A stretch of DNA of 64,000 nucleotides, taken from assembly GCA_944319935.1 (NCBI GenBank), contig CALUFM010000002.1, positions 167,614-231,613 of the forward strand, given 5' to 3'. How positions within the stretch are numbered: the stretch's first letter is position 1; the number at the start of each line of letters is the position of its first letter. The notes beneath the pieces were generated by a model. The model saw only the letters and a list, made by a program, of their open reading frames with translations, did no database searches and was not told where the DNA came from. Source of the DNA: an uncultured Prevotella sp. (GTDB lineage: Bacteria > Bacteroidota > Bacteroidia > Bacteroidales > Bacteroidaceae). Position numbers and translations under genes: made by a program. Positions 1-8,789 of this stretch are shown here, piece by piece.

Positions 1-3000
1 TCTGATTGTGTCTGATGTAAATACAATGTTGTCTGGCAAGAAATGTATGGTGTCGTTGCTCAACGTATATGTCACGTTTGTAGGAATTATGCGCACATTG
101 CCGTCAGCCACAAGCTCTCCTGTGAGATTTATGGCATTCAATGGCCCGTGTACTCTTACTGCTCCGTGCGCTTTTCCTTCAATGTTGTCCATAAACGCAC
201 CGCAGAAGCTTTCTAAAAACTCAATATTTGTGCCGTCAGCTTTAATTCCGAGGTCTATCCGGTTGTTTGCCGGTGACACGTATCCTGCAATTATTGTCTT
301 TCCTCCGTTATCCTCATCCGCACATGCGTCTATGTCGATTTGTTTGCCATTCTTGTTCCATCGAACATCCGCTGATAAGCGTCCAAGCCTTCCTTCTTCG
401 AATAGGAATTGGTTTATGTTGACCTTTGCGTATGCGTCTGGTTCATAGAATACTGATTTTATGTATGCTTCACCGCTAAGGTAGCCGCTGAACCTTACAG
501 AATGAAAGTTTACAAGGTCAAGCATATAGCTTACGTCAACGTCTTTCATTGCTATTGTTATAGAGTCTGTAGGGCTTTTTGTGGCAATGCCGTCAATCCT
601 GATATACTGTTTGTTATGTTCTATCGCGAAACGGTCTATTTTAAGGTCTCCACCGCTGTAAGTTATTTGTGAAGGCAATACATTCCATGTTGTGTCATTT
701 ACCAATATATGAGAAGGCATTATGTTGACATTTACGCATTGTTTGCCATCCTCGCGTTTACTGAAAATTGTTTCCGTATTAAGTGTTCCGGCCATGGGCT
801 TCTTCCGCTGGTTGTTGTTCCAGTGTAGCGTGGCGTTTAATCTGTCGTTGAGGGCATTGGCGGTAACGTCAAGTTCCAGCCTATGTCCATTGTCCATTAC
901 TTTTTTCACTTTGCCGTTCACCGCCAATGTGTCACCTGCGGTTCTCATTGACAATGACGCGTTTTCATAAAGACTCCCATTGTAGGTGAATTTATTGGTA
1001 ATACAGGATATTTTTATTGAATCGTTCCTGTCATTGATGTATGCATCTATGCTCAGTGGTTTGTCTATATTGAGTGGCATGCCAAATAGGGTTGAGAGCC
1101 AGTCTGATTTATTGATATTTGCGTTTATTTTGAAGCGGTTGTCTGTTTTACCGTATGCTTTGCAAATAATCGGCAATTTGGAATGCAGCATGTTGAAAAT
1201 GCTTTGGTGTAAAGTTTTCAGATTGTAATGTCCTGACAATTCAGCATGGCCGAAATCACTGTTTAGCATGATATGGTTTGGTAATGCTTTGATTGAAAGG
1301 CTGTCAAGATTGTATGATTTTTCATTGGAAAGCATGGAGAAGTTTCTTATATTCAGTTCTCCTTTGAAAAGATTTGCTTCCGTCGATGATGTTTGCGTGT
1401 CGGCACTTATGTCAAGGTCGAACTTTGCTCCTTTCCATTTGTCTGTAATGTTAAGTGCTGCCAAGTCAAGGTTCCTTACAGTTCCTTTTATGTCTGTAGA
1501 TTGTTGAGATGATGACAGATATGTTTTCCCCTCTATGCTTATTTGCCCGTTAGGGTCGTCAACGCTGATTAGTCCTGTGAATGAGGATTTGTCATAAATC
1601 CCTTTAGCCGTGATGTTCGTGTATGAATAATTATTGTATTCAAAACGCGGGAATACGCCGTCAATGTCTACATTATATATTTTACCATTATATGTGTCAC
1701 ATTTTACGTTGACGGTTGTGGCTAAGATGCCCAACTTGTCATTGTCCAGCAGTTTTCCTACATTTATGCCGTCAGTGTTTATGTAAGCACTGATGTGATT
1801 GTCTGCTTTTTTAGCATTTATTTCAACTAATCCGACACCACTTGTGATTTTTCCGTTAACAGCGAGACTGTTGTTGCTGCCAGACAAATCACCTACGAAC
1901 TCGGTATCCCCGAGATTTACAATTGTATTGTGTAGCTTGCCTGATTTTGCGTTTTTGCCATTATTGCCAAAGGTCTCAAGCAGGTTTTCGGCATTTTGGG
2001 CAGAGCATCTCAGGTGCTTTATGTCAACATGCCAACCCAAGTTGTTATTTGTCTTGGATATATTGCCGTTGGCGATGAGACGCAATCCTTTGTCTTGTGA
2101 GTGTAAGTCAATTCCTCTTATGTTTATGTTGTGTCCGTCGCCGTTGAATGTGAGTTCTGCGTATAGTGGATTTGTTGCGTTTTTTAGTGACGGGGTAAAG
2201 CATGCAAAGTCACTAAGGGTGATTTTTGACAGGTCGAGTTGCCCGTCAAAACTCAAGGTCTCAATGTCGGGCTTGCCGTTTGCGCTGGTGAAGTTTGCGG
2301 CGATGTGGTCTATGCGTATGTCCGTATTTGGCAAAACAAGTTCAAGGCCTGTTAGCGAACATGTTGATTGTTTTTGTTTGTTTGTTGCCAGTTTGAAATT
2401 GAACTTGGCTTTTTTCAGGTCAAGCCCAGAAGCGTCTTTAAATGAAAGTTTTTTTGTGGATACGGACAAGCTGTCGGGCGTATAGTAAGGTATGGCTATA
2501 TGTCCGCTGATGTTTTTTATGTCGATATGGCTTAAATTGAAACGTGGCGGGGTGGGGGCTACGTCATGTCTGTCAAATTTTATCGCTCCGTGCCTTATTA
2601 TCAGTGAAGTGATGCTTAGCTCCAGGCTGCTTTTCTTGCTTTTGTCTTTTGATGCGAGCGAGTCGAGAACGAATTGGAAGTTTGCTTTTGACGCAACGTC
2701 TTTTTGATAGAATACGGCTTTTAGTCCGAACACTTGCGCAGATGAAATGCTTACGCGTCCGTTCCGTACAAGTTCTCCATAGTCGATTTTCGCGGCCAGT
2801 CTTGACGACTTAATCATCTGTTTCCCGTTTTTGTCATAAAGGCTGAAGTCGTCTATGATAATCCTGTTGAGGAAGCCGATGTTTACTTTCCCAACATCAG
2901 CCTTTGTTCCAAGCTTGTGTTCAATCGCGCTTTTTACTTGTGTGCCAATCCATTCTTGCACGAAAGGGATATGGACCATTATCACAATCGCGGCGTATGC

Positions 3001-3051
3001 GATGATGATGCTCCATATTGTAGCTTTTATGATGCGTTTAAGGATTTTCAT
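1..3051 (-). CDS. TamB/AsmA-like translocation and assembly module protein (5' part, runs off the window)
   Basis: An open frame of 1017 codons reads leftward from an ATG at 3049-3051 to base 1 without a stop, so the C-terminus is missing. The protein opens with a short basic N-terminus and one membrane segment (about residues 11-27, WSIIIAYAAIVIMV), then a long region of repetitive beta-strand-like sequence rich in N, D, S and T. This is the build of the AsmA/TamB family, inner-membrane-anchored proteins that span the periplasm and are linked to outer-membrane assembly and lipid transport. Bacteroidetes members are usually around 1,450-1,600 residues with the TamB domain at the C-terminus, which would lie outside the window. 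A -7 box (3130-3137) precedes it. Many rightward ORFs over this stretch are antisense shadows. The family call rests on overall architecture, not on the diagnostic C-terminal domain. Confidence 0.8.
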   Translation of the reverse strand, partial: MKILKRIIKATIWSIIIAYAAIVIMVHIPFVQEWIGTQVKSAIEHKLGTKADVGKVNIGFLNRIIIDDFSLYDKNGKQMIKSSRLAAKIDYGELVRNGRVSISSAQVFGLKAVFYQKDVASKANFQFVLDSLASKDKSKKSSLELSITSLIIRHGAIKFDRHDVAPTPPRFNLSHIDIKNISGHIAIPYYTPDSLSVSTKKLSFKDASGLDLKKAKFNFKLATNKQKQSTCSLTGLELVLPNTDIRIDHIAANFTSANGKPDIETLSFDGQLDLSKITLSDFACFTPSLKNATNPLYAELTFNGDGHNINIRGIDLHSQDKGLRLIANGNISKTNNNLGWHVDIKHLRCSAQNAENLLETFGNNGKNAKSGKLHNTIVNLGDTEFVGDLSGSNNSLAVNGKITSGVGLVEINAKKADNHISAYINTDGINVGKLLDNDKLGILATTVNVKCDTYNGKIYNVDIDGVFPRFEYNNYSYTNITAKGIYDKSSFTGLISVDDPNGQISIEGKTYLSSSQQSTDIKGTVRNLDLAALNITDKWKGAKFDLDISADTQTSSTEANLFKGELNIRNFSMLSNEKSYNLDSLSIKALPNHIMLNSDFGHAELSGHYNLKTLHQSIFNMLHSKLPIICKAYGKTDNRFKINANINKSDWLSTLFGMPLNIDKPLSIDAYINDRNDSIKISCITNKFTYNGSLYENASLSMRTAGDTLAVNGKVKKVMDNGHRLELDVTANALNDRLNATLHWNNNQRKKPMAGTLNTETIFSKREDGKQCVNVNIMPSHILVNDTTWNVLPSQITYSGGDLKIDRFAIEHNKQYIRIDGIATKSPTDSITIAMKDVDVSYMLDLVNFHSVRFSGYLSGEAYIKSVFYEPDAYAKVNINQFLFEEGRLGRLSADVRWNKNGKQIDIDACADEDNGGKTIIAGYVSPANNRIDLGIKADGTNIEFLESFCGAFMDNIEGKAHGAVRVHGPLNAINLTGELVADGNVRIIPTNVTYTLSNDTIHFLPDNIVFTSDTIR

Positions 3052-3129
3052 TTTTAGTGTAAGCGTGACTTGGCTCACTTGTTCTTGTTGTGTGTGGATT
3101 ATGCCTTGCGGCTTAAACCTGTATTTGTG

Positions 3130-3137
3130 CAAAGGTA
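3130..3137 (-). promoter_or_regulatory. -7 box TACCTTTG for the TamB-like gene
   Basis: The reverse strand reads TACCTTTG, a match to the Bacteroidetes -7 consensus TAnnTTTG, about 80 bases before the ATG at 3051. Confidence 0.6.
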
Positions 3138-3255
3138 AGCAATTCTGTTGGAATAAAACTGCTTGAATGCTTATTTTATGCAGCCAAGATGCATTAAGGC
3201 AGTCTGCATGGTGTAATTTTGTCTCAATTTATCATCTCGTATCGTTATTTTTGTT

Positions 3256-3263
3256 TACCTTTG
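3256..3263 (+). promoter_or_regulatory. -7 box TACCTTTG for the first glycosyltransferase
   Basis: TACCTTTG matches TAnnTTTG and lies 64 bases before the ATG at 3328. No convincing -33 TTTG is seen at 19-21 bp. Confidence 0.5.
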
Positions 3264-3327
3264 TCAAAGTTCTTGCCATAGTTTGTTGGCGGCACAATGT
3301 TGTAATGTTGGCTTGTTTGTTGAAAAA

Positions 3328-4275
3328 ATGAAGCTTAGTGTCATCATTCCGGTTTACCGTGTAGAGCATACTCTTGAGCGATGTGTCAGGAGTGTGCTGT
3401 CACAAGATTGCACAGATTGTGAGGTCATATTGGTGGACGACGGTTCGCCTGATGCCAGTGGGGTTATCTGTGACAGGCTTGCGTCGGAGTGTTCAAGGAT
3501 AAAAGTTGTACACAAGGAAAACGGCGGATTGAGCGACGCAAGGAACAAGGGGCTTGACGTGGCTTGTGGCGATTATGTGACTTTTGTTGATTCGGATGAT
3601 TATCTGGCGGAAAATACGTATCGCCCGTTGATGGATATTGTTTCTTCTCATCCAGAATATGATATTTTGGAATATCCGGTTTTCGTATATATTGGCGGCA
3701 AGGACGAGAGGATGCTTTCATTTCGTGATGTTGAGTATCGTTCGGCTGCTGATTATTGGCTCTCGTGCAAGGCTTATACGCACTCGTATGCTTGGAACAA
3801 GATATACCGTATGGATTTGTTCAAGGATGTCAGGTTTCCGGTGGGCAAGGTTTTTGAAGATGTTCACACCTTGCCGTTGTTGTTGGCGAAGGCAAAAGTT
3901 GTGGCGGCAACCGGTGTCGGAATGTATTGCTATTGTTGGAATCCTGGTGGAATAACGGCTACGGCAAGCGGAGACGATTTGGCGAGCTTGTTGCGCGCCC
4001 ACCAGCGTGTGCTTGGCAATTTGATTGAAAGCCATTCTTCAACCATCGAGTTTCTGGAATATTACATCAAAGTCTTGAACATCCAATGCGATGTATGCAG
4101 ATTGTCAGGGGCGGGGATAACCACGCCTGAAGTCAAGTTCGCTTTTTTCAAGCCTTTGCGGGATTTGATGAAAGCTGGCGGCGGCAAGGATGCGCTGAAA
4201 TTCGTCATATACAAGGCATTTGGCATTCGTGGGTTGTGCCTGTATAACAAGATAAGATATATGTTCCACAGGTGA
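3328..4275 (+). CDS. Family 2 glycosyltransferase (GT-A fold)
   Basis: A 315-residue family 2 glycosyltransferase that would transfer a sugar from a nucleotide donor during surface polysaccharide or LPS synthesis. The N-terminus begins directly with the Rossmann-like strand KLSVIIPVYR. VILVDDGSPD (about 33-42) is the nucleotide-binding motif, and FVDSDDYL (86-93) contains the DxD metal/sugar-phosphate site. The C-terminal half (about 130-315) is the variable acceptor region. An in-frame TTG at 3283 would add 15 residues, but ATG 3328 puts the conserved strand at the N-terminus. It converges with the next glycosyltransferase across a short terminator. Donor and acceptor cannot be told from sequence. 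Confidence 0.9.
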   Translation: MKLSVIIPVYRVEHTLERCVRSVLSQDCTDCEVILVDDGSPDASGVICDRLASECSRIKVVHKENGGLSDARNKGLDVACGDYVTFVDSDDYLAENTYRPLMDIVSSHPEYDILEYPVFVYIGGKDERMLSFRDVEYRSAADYWLSCKAYTHSYAWNKIYRMDLFKDVRFPVGKVFEDVHTLPLLLAKAKVVAATGVGMYCYCWNPGGITATASGDDLASLLRAHQRVLGNLIESHSSTIEFLEYYIKVLNIQCDVCRLSGAGITTPEVKFAFFKPLRDLMKAGGGKDALKFVIYKAFGIRGLCLYNKIRYMFHR

Positions 4276-4297
4276 TGGCCTGAACGCCATCCTTTTT
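4274..4297. terminator. Short bidirectional terminator between convergent glycosyltransferases
   Basis: GATGGC (4274-4279) pairs with GCCATC (4286-4291) across a 6-nt loop and is followed by CTTTTT. It overlaps the stop of the rightward gene and sits just past the stop of the leftward one. Confidence 0.5.
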
Positions 4298-5417
4298 ACA
4301 ACGCCTTTCCCTTTGTTTTTCTTGACAATATTTGTTCGTAGAAGTCCACGTATTGCGCCGCCACTTTCTTGTAGTCGTGATGTTTGTGTATGTATTCCAC
4401 GCTTTGGTGTTTCAGGCGCATTATTTCTTCGTCTTTGAGCAATGCCAGCTTTTTCAAGCTTTCATATACGCTTTGGTAGTCAGGGGTTACATTGACGATG
4501 GGACGCAATTTAGTCTCGTTGATGATGTCATAATTTTCTTCTTCCCCTCCGCCGACGCATATAATTCCTTTCGACATGGCCAGCAGGGCGTTCATGGCCG
4601 GAGTGTAGCTGTATAGCTGGTCTAATATTACGTCGCTGCCGTTCATCATCTTTTCGTATGTCTTAAATGGCACAGATTCGGCTTTTTCTATTTCCACCTG
4701 TTCAGGGTAATCCCTTGCTATGGCTTCGGCCGCTTTCAGCATGATGTCAGTCCCCTTATATTCGCTCCGGGCTTTGTTTATTCCGATAAAGATTTTCAGC
4801 TTGCCTTTCTTTTCCACGAGTTCGGCGTCTTGCGGCTTTATAGGGAAAGGTATGAAAACGGTTTTCCCCTTGTGCATGTCCTTGTAGCAAACCCAGTATT
4901 CATACAGTCCTGCCACGATGCCGTCGCATTCGTCGGCTATTTTCCTGTTGAGCCGCTCCTTGGCCGTTCCGAGCCAGTCGTTTTGTTCCTTTATGGCATC
5001 GGTGTTGGTTCTTCGCTGTGTGCCTATGTTGAAATCGCTGTATCTCAGCGGCATGTCGAAGGTGCATGTCTTCACCCAGTACCAGTCCATGCCGAACGCT
5101 CCCAGCACGACGGCCTTGTTGTGCTTCTTCAGGTATCCGTATATGTGGAAAAGGCGTTCGGCCTTCAGTTCCATGAACATCGGGTTAATCAGTTGCACGA
5201 TGTCGTATCCTCTCAGCCTTGGCAGTACGGTTGCCAGCTTGAGCATCAGTGACACTCCGCCGACCTTTCCAGGTGTGCGTTTTAGGGATATGTCGGCAGG
5301 GTAGTTCTTCCAGAAGTCGCCGTTGGATGCCACGGTCACTGTATGGCCCAACGCCCTAAGTCCTTCTGCCAATGTTGCGTGTACATTGCTGTATTCGCCT
5401 AATAGCAATATTTTCAC
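4296..5417 (-). CDS. Glycosyltransferase, GT-B fold (GT4-like)
   Basis: A 373-residue protein starting MKILLLGEYSNVHATLAEGL, the typical first strand and glycine loop of GT-B glycosyltransferases. The C-terminal half has the nucleotide-sugar-binding pattern: IFIGINKARSEYKGTD (about 209-224), then GGGEEENYDI (about 290-300), where GT4 enzymes carry the donor-binding acidic residues. It starts 15 bp after the stop of the upstream family 2 glycosyltransferase and is probably cotranscribed with it. The role is probably in capsule, O-antigen or exopolysaccharide assembly. The donor is unknown. A GT4 placement is inferred from the pattern, so another GT-B family remains possible. Confidence 0.8.
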   Translation of the reverse strand: MKILLLGEYSNVHATLAEGLRALGHTVTVASNGDFWKNYPADISLKRTPGKVGGVSLMLKLATVLPRLRGYDIVQLINPMFMELKAERLFHIYGYLKKHNKAVVLGAFGMDWYWVKTCTFDMPLRYSDFNIGTQRRTNTDAIKEQNDWLGTAKERLNRKIADECDGIVAGLYEYWVCYKDMHKGKTVFIPFPIKPQDAELVEKKGKLKIFIGINKARSEYKGTDIMLKAAEAIARDYPEQVEIEKAESVPFKTYEKMMNGSDVILDQLYSYTPAMNALLAMSKGIICVGGGEEENYDIINETKLRPIVNVTPDYQSVYESLKKLALLKDEEIMRLKHQSVEYIHKHHDYKKVAAQYVDFYEQILSRKTKGKAL

Positions 5418-5432
5418 GGGTTTGGTTTTTTG

Positions 5433-6389
5433 TTATTTCAGTATTATGCTCATCACGTTTCTTACCGCCTTGTTTTTGGAAACAATCCTGAACAGGGTGT
5501 ATTTCGAGGTGTAGTTGTGCTTTGGCAGCGGGAACAGGCCTTTGGCTTCAAGTCGGGCTATCCTTGCCGTGAATTGCCTCTTTGAGCGCGTGAAGGTTAC
5601 CGTATTGTAAATATAGTCCATCGTCAGTTGGGCTATGCGCCGTCTCAGTGCTTCTTCTTTTTCTTTGGGCAATTTACGCGCCAAGCCGTCAAGGCGGGTT
5701 ATGACATGCTCCATGTCGTTGAGCCTTTTTATTATATTGCGTCTTGCCTTGTTTGTGGTTATCGAGCGTTCACGTTTGCGGTAGTAATATGCCGTAATGT
5801 CGGTGTCGTAGATTTTGTTTGCCTGCAAAATCAGTTGCGATGTGAACTCGCCGTCCTCATAAAGCGCGCCAGGCGTAAACCAGATGCCGTCATGTGTCTC
5901 TTTCCTGAACACATAGCAGCACACGGTGTCCCTTACGTTGTTGTTCAGCATGTACTGTGTGCCGCTTACGGGGCTTGCTTTCTTGTAGGTGGGGCGTATG
6001 TGTTGGGGCGATGTCCGTGTGAATTTGAACAAGACCATGTCAGGCTTTTCATGTCTTACGATGTCCAGGCATTGCTCGTATGACTCTGGAATCAGGTAGT
6101 CGTCGCCGTCAACGAACTGGACATATCGCCCTGTGGCTACACGCAGCCCCGTGTTACGTGCTTCGCTTATTCCCTTGTTGGTTTGCCTGATGTATGTTAT
6201 TTCATTTCCGTATTCATCCAGCAGGCCTGTCAAGCTTGTGTCTGAACCGTCGTCAACGAGTACAATCTCCCTTTCATCCTTGCCGAGCGATAATGTCAGG
6301 ATGTTGTCGATGCATTCGGCAAGCATCTCCACAGGCAGGTTGTAGCATGTTATTATGAAGCTGATTAACGGTTGGCGGTTGTTGTTCAT
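5433..6389 (-). CDS. Family 2 glycosyltransferase, probably from a leaderless mRNA
   Basis: A 318-residue GT-A glycosyltransferase. PLISFIITCYN (7-17) is the first strand, IVLVDDGSD the nucleotide-binding motif, and QFVDGDDYL carries the DxD-type site. The longest ORF begins at 6491, but the extra 34 residues are unlike the family and a -7 box (TACTTTTG, 6394-6401) lies inside that extension. The ATG at 6387-6389 follows the box by only four bases, so transcription should begin at or next to the start codon. First gene of a two-gene leftward operon with the GT-B enzyme. Substrates are not predictable. Confidence 0.88.
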   Translation of the reverse strand: MNNNRQPLISFIITCYNLPVEMLAECIDNILTLSLGKDEREIVLVDDGSDTSLTGLLDEYGNEITYIRQTNKGISEARNTGLRVATGRYVQFVDGDDYLIPESYEQCLDIVRHEKPDMVLFKFTRTSPQHIRPTYKKASPVSGTQYMLNNNVRDTVCCYVFRKETHDGIWFTPGALYEDGEFTSQLILQANKIYDTDITAYYYRKRERSITTNKARRNIIKRLNDMEHVITRLDGLARKLPKEKEEALRRRIAQLTMDYIYNTVTFTRSKRQFTARIARLEAKGLFPLPKHNYTSKYTLFRIVSKNKAVRNVMSIILK

Positions 6390-6393
6390 GATG

Positions 6394-6401
6394 CAAAAGT
6401 A
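6394..6401 (-). promoter_or_regulatory. -7 box TACTTTTG placed for a leaderless start
   Basis: The reverse strand reads TTG, 20 bases, TACTTTTG, four bases, ATG. Both elements match the Bacteroidetes -33/-7 pattern. The spacing puts +1 at the A of the start codon (6389). Confidence 0.65.
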
Positions 6402-6699
6402 ATATTTTTTGATGAAAATGGCAACTAAAAACTTATTCAATATGCTGTGGCGTCCATCATGTCGTGCCATATAATCTGTGTAGGCACGCATGTTTCCGTA
6501 TATGGCGTTTTGTTTGTAAAAAAAGTGTTTTGCTTACATTCTGGTTTTGCTTGACACTTTATGCTGGTGGCGCATGGGTGCAAGTAAGCTGAAAAAGTAA
6601 AAAAGCGGTGATTTAAAGCATGGGTGTAAATGACTTGCCGTCAGTAGGTTATGCAATGTTCAACAATAACGTGCGTTACTGAAACGTTGTGCTTGCGGG

Positions 6700-6765
6700 G
6701 TGATATATGGCCTTTCGCCATGGTAAAGGCTGTGTCTGGGAGTGCCGGAAGCCGTCTTTTTGCCA
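6700..6765. repeat. 22-bp-period intergenic repeat array (3 units)
   Basis: Three consecutive 22-base units start at 6700, 6722 and 6744, each with the shared pattern (R)TGA/TAAAGG-GGC/GTC-TTT-GCC. A weaker unit precedes them. The third unit also forms an 8-bp stem, AAGCCGTC (6749-6756) with GACGGCTT (6772-6779). Same family as the arrays near 20.9, 29.2, 36.6, 44.1, 54.2 and 63.6 kb. Confidence 0.5.
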
Positions 6766-7010
6766 CTCGGGGACGGCTTTTCATCTACATAAATGGTTGT
6801 GAGGTTCATACGTTGCCGTGTTTTGGGACAAATTCTGGATGATTTTATTCCTAAAGGGGACAACGCCTGATGCTGTAGCCTGTAAACGTTGCTTGTTTTC
6901 AGGATGTCATGCAAATGACATATTGTTAAATTTGTTTGCCGTATGCTGTAAATGTGATATTGTCATTTTTCATGCGTTACGTGGTGGCGCATGCCTTTTT
7001 GACAAGACAA

Positions 7011-7049
7011 AAAGAAACGGCGGCACAACAAATGTGCCGCCGTTTCTTT
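7011..7049. terminator. Strong hairpin terminator (17-bp stem)
   Basis: AAAGAAACGGCGGCACA (7011-7027) pairs perfectly with 7033-7049 across a 5-nt loop. The A/T flanks on both sides make it usable in both directions. It lies 22 bp after the stop of the leftward acidic-tail gene. Confidence 0.85.
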
Positions 7050-7070
7050 GGTTTATGGTGTTTAGTTGTC

Positions 7071-7913
7071 TTAATATTCGTCATCCTCAACCACGTCTTC
7101 GGCGGCGAGGTCAAGGTCTTCCGGGTTTTCCTCTATTGTCGTGCGGTAGCTTTCTTCGGTAAGCTTGTCTTCGTCGAAAGCGTCGTCGTCGTCGGTCTCG
7201 TCATAGCCGTTGTTGTCTTCGGGCAGGTCTTCGTCCTCGTCTTCATCCGACATTTTCCCGTTTTCGTCAGAATCTATTTTCAGTCGTGGCTTCTCGGCTT
7301 CAGGCTTTAGTTTGGCGAATATTGCCTCAATCCATGCGCCTTTGGGTATTTCAAGGACGGAAAAGCCGTCGGCCACTTTCTTTTCGTACATTCCTCCTGG
7401 CTTGTGCAGACGGTCTTTGGGCAGGGTTGTAGTGCTGATGTCAAATCCGCTTTGTATGATGTCCTGTATGCTTTGTGACAATGAGTCCCATCCACCGCCG
7501 AAGTTCCTGTCAATGACTTCCATCAGTTTGTCGGCGGATATGTGGCGTATGTTTTCATACGTGAGGTCTGTCACACGCATTATGGGCTTCTTCTTGATTC
7601 CCACTTTTGCGTCTTGGCCGTCAGCGGCGCGCATCGTGCCTACTTTGAAGCCGCGCGCTTCATATTTCTTTATTATCTCAGGCCTGTCGATTTTGATTTC
7701 TTCTAATTCGAATGCGCTTTTTATTATGTCTATGTAATGGCGGATGTTTTCTTTTATGTCGGCATCTTTTTCCGCAGCTTCAATCATCCGGAATATGTCG
7801 TTTTCTTGCATATCCCAAACATTGCTTTTGTTCAATGTCTTTAGTGTGAGTGATTTCTTGTCAATATTTTTCATGTTGTGGATGAATTTTTTTGTTGTTT
7901 TATTCTGGTTCAT
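7071..7913 (-). CDS. Uncharacterised protein with an extremely acidic C-terminal tail
   Basis: A 280-residue protein I do not recognise. Residues 1-60 are basic and polar, without a signal peptide or membrane segment. The middle (about 100-210) looks folded, with features such as DLTYENIRHISADKLME, NFGGGWDSLSQSIQDII and GFSVLEIPKGAWIEAIF. The last 60 or so residues are dominated by D and E (for example DEDEDEDLPEDN and ETDDDDAFDEDK). Such tails occur on nucleic-acid-mimicking or chaperone-like proteins, but no role is assigned. Its ATG (7913) overlaps the nitrilase stop by 14 bases, so the two genes are cotranscribed and probably coupled. An alternative start is M14 at 7874. A strong terminator follows. 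Confidence 0.8.
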   Translation of the reverse strand: MNQNKTTKKFIHNMKNIDKKSLTLKTLNKSNVWDMQENDIFRMIEAAEKDADIKENIRHYIDIIKSAFELEEIKIDRPEIIKKYEARGFKVGTMRAADGQDAKVGIKKKPIMRVTDLTYENIRHISADKLMEVIDRNFGGGWDSLSQSIQDIIQSGFDISTTTLPKDRLHKPGGMYEKKVADGFSVLEIPKGAWIEAIFAKLKPEAEKPRLKIDSDENGKMSDEDEDEDLPEDNNGYDETDDDDAFDEDKLTEESYRTTIEENPEDLDLAAEDVVEDDEY

Positions 7914-8667
7914 TTAGTTTTATAGTGTCCCTGTCTTTGAGGACTGGGAACTTTGTTCTGAACTTTTGCAGTTCTTCGATGTCGATGTCGGCTGTGACGC
8001 ATTGAGCTTCGCGGCCTTTGGCTTGCGCCAGTGTTTTGCCGTCGGCGGCAATGATGGCACTGTTGCCGGCGTATGAACACAACGGGTCGCATCCTATCCG
8101 GTTGGCCCCGATGACATAGCACTGGTTTTCGATGGCACGCGCCCTTAGCAAAATTTGCCATGCGCGGTTTCTGCTTTCAGGCCAGTTGGCCGTAAATATG
8201 ATGGCGTCGTAGTCTTCGTTGTTTCTCGTCCATGCGGGAAATCGCAGGTCGTAACATGTCTGCAATAGGAACCTTACACCTTTATATTGCGCGATTACAC
8301 GTTTGTTGCCCGCCTTGTAGAAACGGTTTTCACCTCCGTATGTGAACAGATGGTGTTTGTCGTAATAAAAATAAGTCTCGTCTGGAAGTACAAAATAATG
8401 TCTGTTATAACACGCCTCGTTTCCTGTTTTTACCGCTGCGCTTCCGCATATCGCGCATTTATGTTGGTCGGCCATGCGTTTCATCCATTCCAAAGGTGTG
8501 TCAGAACACGCTTCATGTGGTGATGTTGGCGCAAACCCAGTCGCCCACATCTCAGGAAGAACGTATAATTCGGATTGTGGGGCATTTTCAATCATGGCCT
8601 TTGCCGCATCCATGTTATCATACGGACAAGCCCATTTGATGTCTGTCTGAAGGATAGTTATTTTCAT
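7900..8667 (-). CDS. Nitrilase-superfamily amidohydrolase (omega-amidase/YafV-like)
   Basis: A 255-residue carbon-nitrogen hydrolase with all three catalytic residues: Glu39 in LPEMWATGF, Lys104 in YDKHHLF and Cys138 in QTCYDLRFP. The TCYDLRFP motif and the short single-domain length fit the omega-amidase (YafV/Nit2-like) branch, which hydrolyses alpha-keto acid amides such as ketoglutaramate. The deaminated-glutathione amidase branch is a near relative and cannot be excluded. The longest ORF begins at 8715, but the -7 box (8702-8709) lies inside that extension, and MKITILQTDI at 8667 is the natural start. Divergent from rarA. Overlaps the downstream acidic-tail gene. Confidence 0.9.
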   Translation of the reverse strand: MKITILQTDIKWACPYDNMDAAKAMIENAPQSELYVLPEMWATGFAPTSPHEACSDTPLEWMKRMADQHKCAICGSAAVKTGNEACYNRHYFVLPDETYFYYDKHHLFTYGGENRFYKAGNKRVIAQYKGVRFLLQTCYDLRFPAWTRNNEDYDAIIFTANWPESRNRAWQILLRARAIENQCYVIGANRIGCDPLCSYAGNSAIIAADGKTLAQAKGREAQCVTADIDIEELQKFRTKFPVLKDRDTIKLNEPE

Positions 8668-8701
8668 GTATTGCGGTATGCGTGTTAATAGTTGGGTGTT
8701 G

Positions 8702-8709
8702 CAAAAGTA
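8702..8709 (-). promoter_or_regulatory. -7 box TACTTTTG for the nitrilase operon
   Basis: The reverse strand reads TACTTTTG, giving a leader of roughly 30 bases before ATG 8667. It forms a divergent promoter pair with the rarA box at 8772-8779. Confidence 0.7.
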
Positions 8710-8771
8710 ATACATTATCTTTTAACCGCAAGTTTTTGAATAATAATTTTTGCTTAATGCGATATATTTCT

Positions 8772-8779
8772 TACTTTTG
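8772..8779 (+). promoter_or_regulatory. -7 box TACTTTTG for rarA
   Basis: TACTTTTG lies ten bases before the rarA ATG at 8790, giving a very short leader. It also shows that the longer ORF from 8682 is not the translated form. Confidence 0.7.
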
Positions 8780-8789
8780 CAATATTATT

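Larger units (their letters stand above)
6390..7010. other. Intergenic region, no gene seen
   Basis: About 620 bases between the leaderless glycosyltransferase and the acidic-tail gene's terminator. Besides the promoter and a 22-bp-period repeat array (6700-6765) nothing is recognised. The small ORFs on both strands here have no start context or family resemblance. Confidence 0.6.

Noticed and set aside
8..3166. Series of rightward ORFs (for example 1799-2485)
   Set aside because: They are antisense shadows of the uninterrupted 1017-codon leftward TamB-like frame, and their peptides have no family resemblance.
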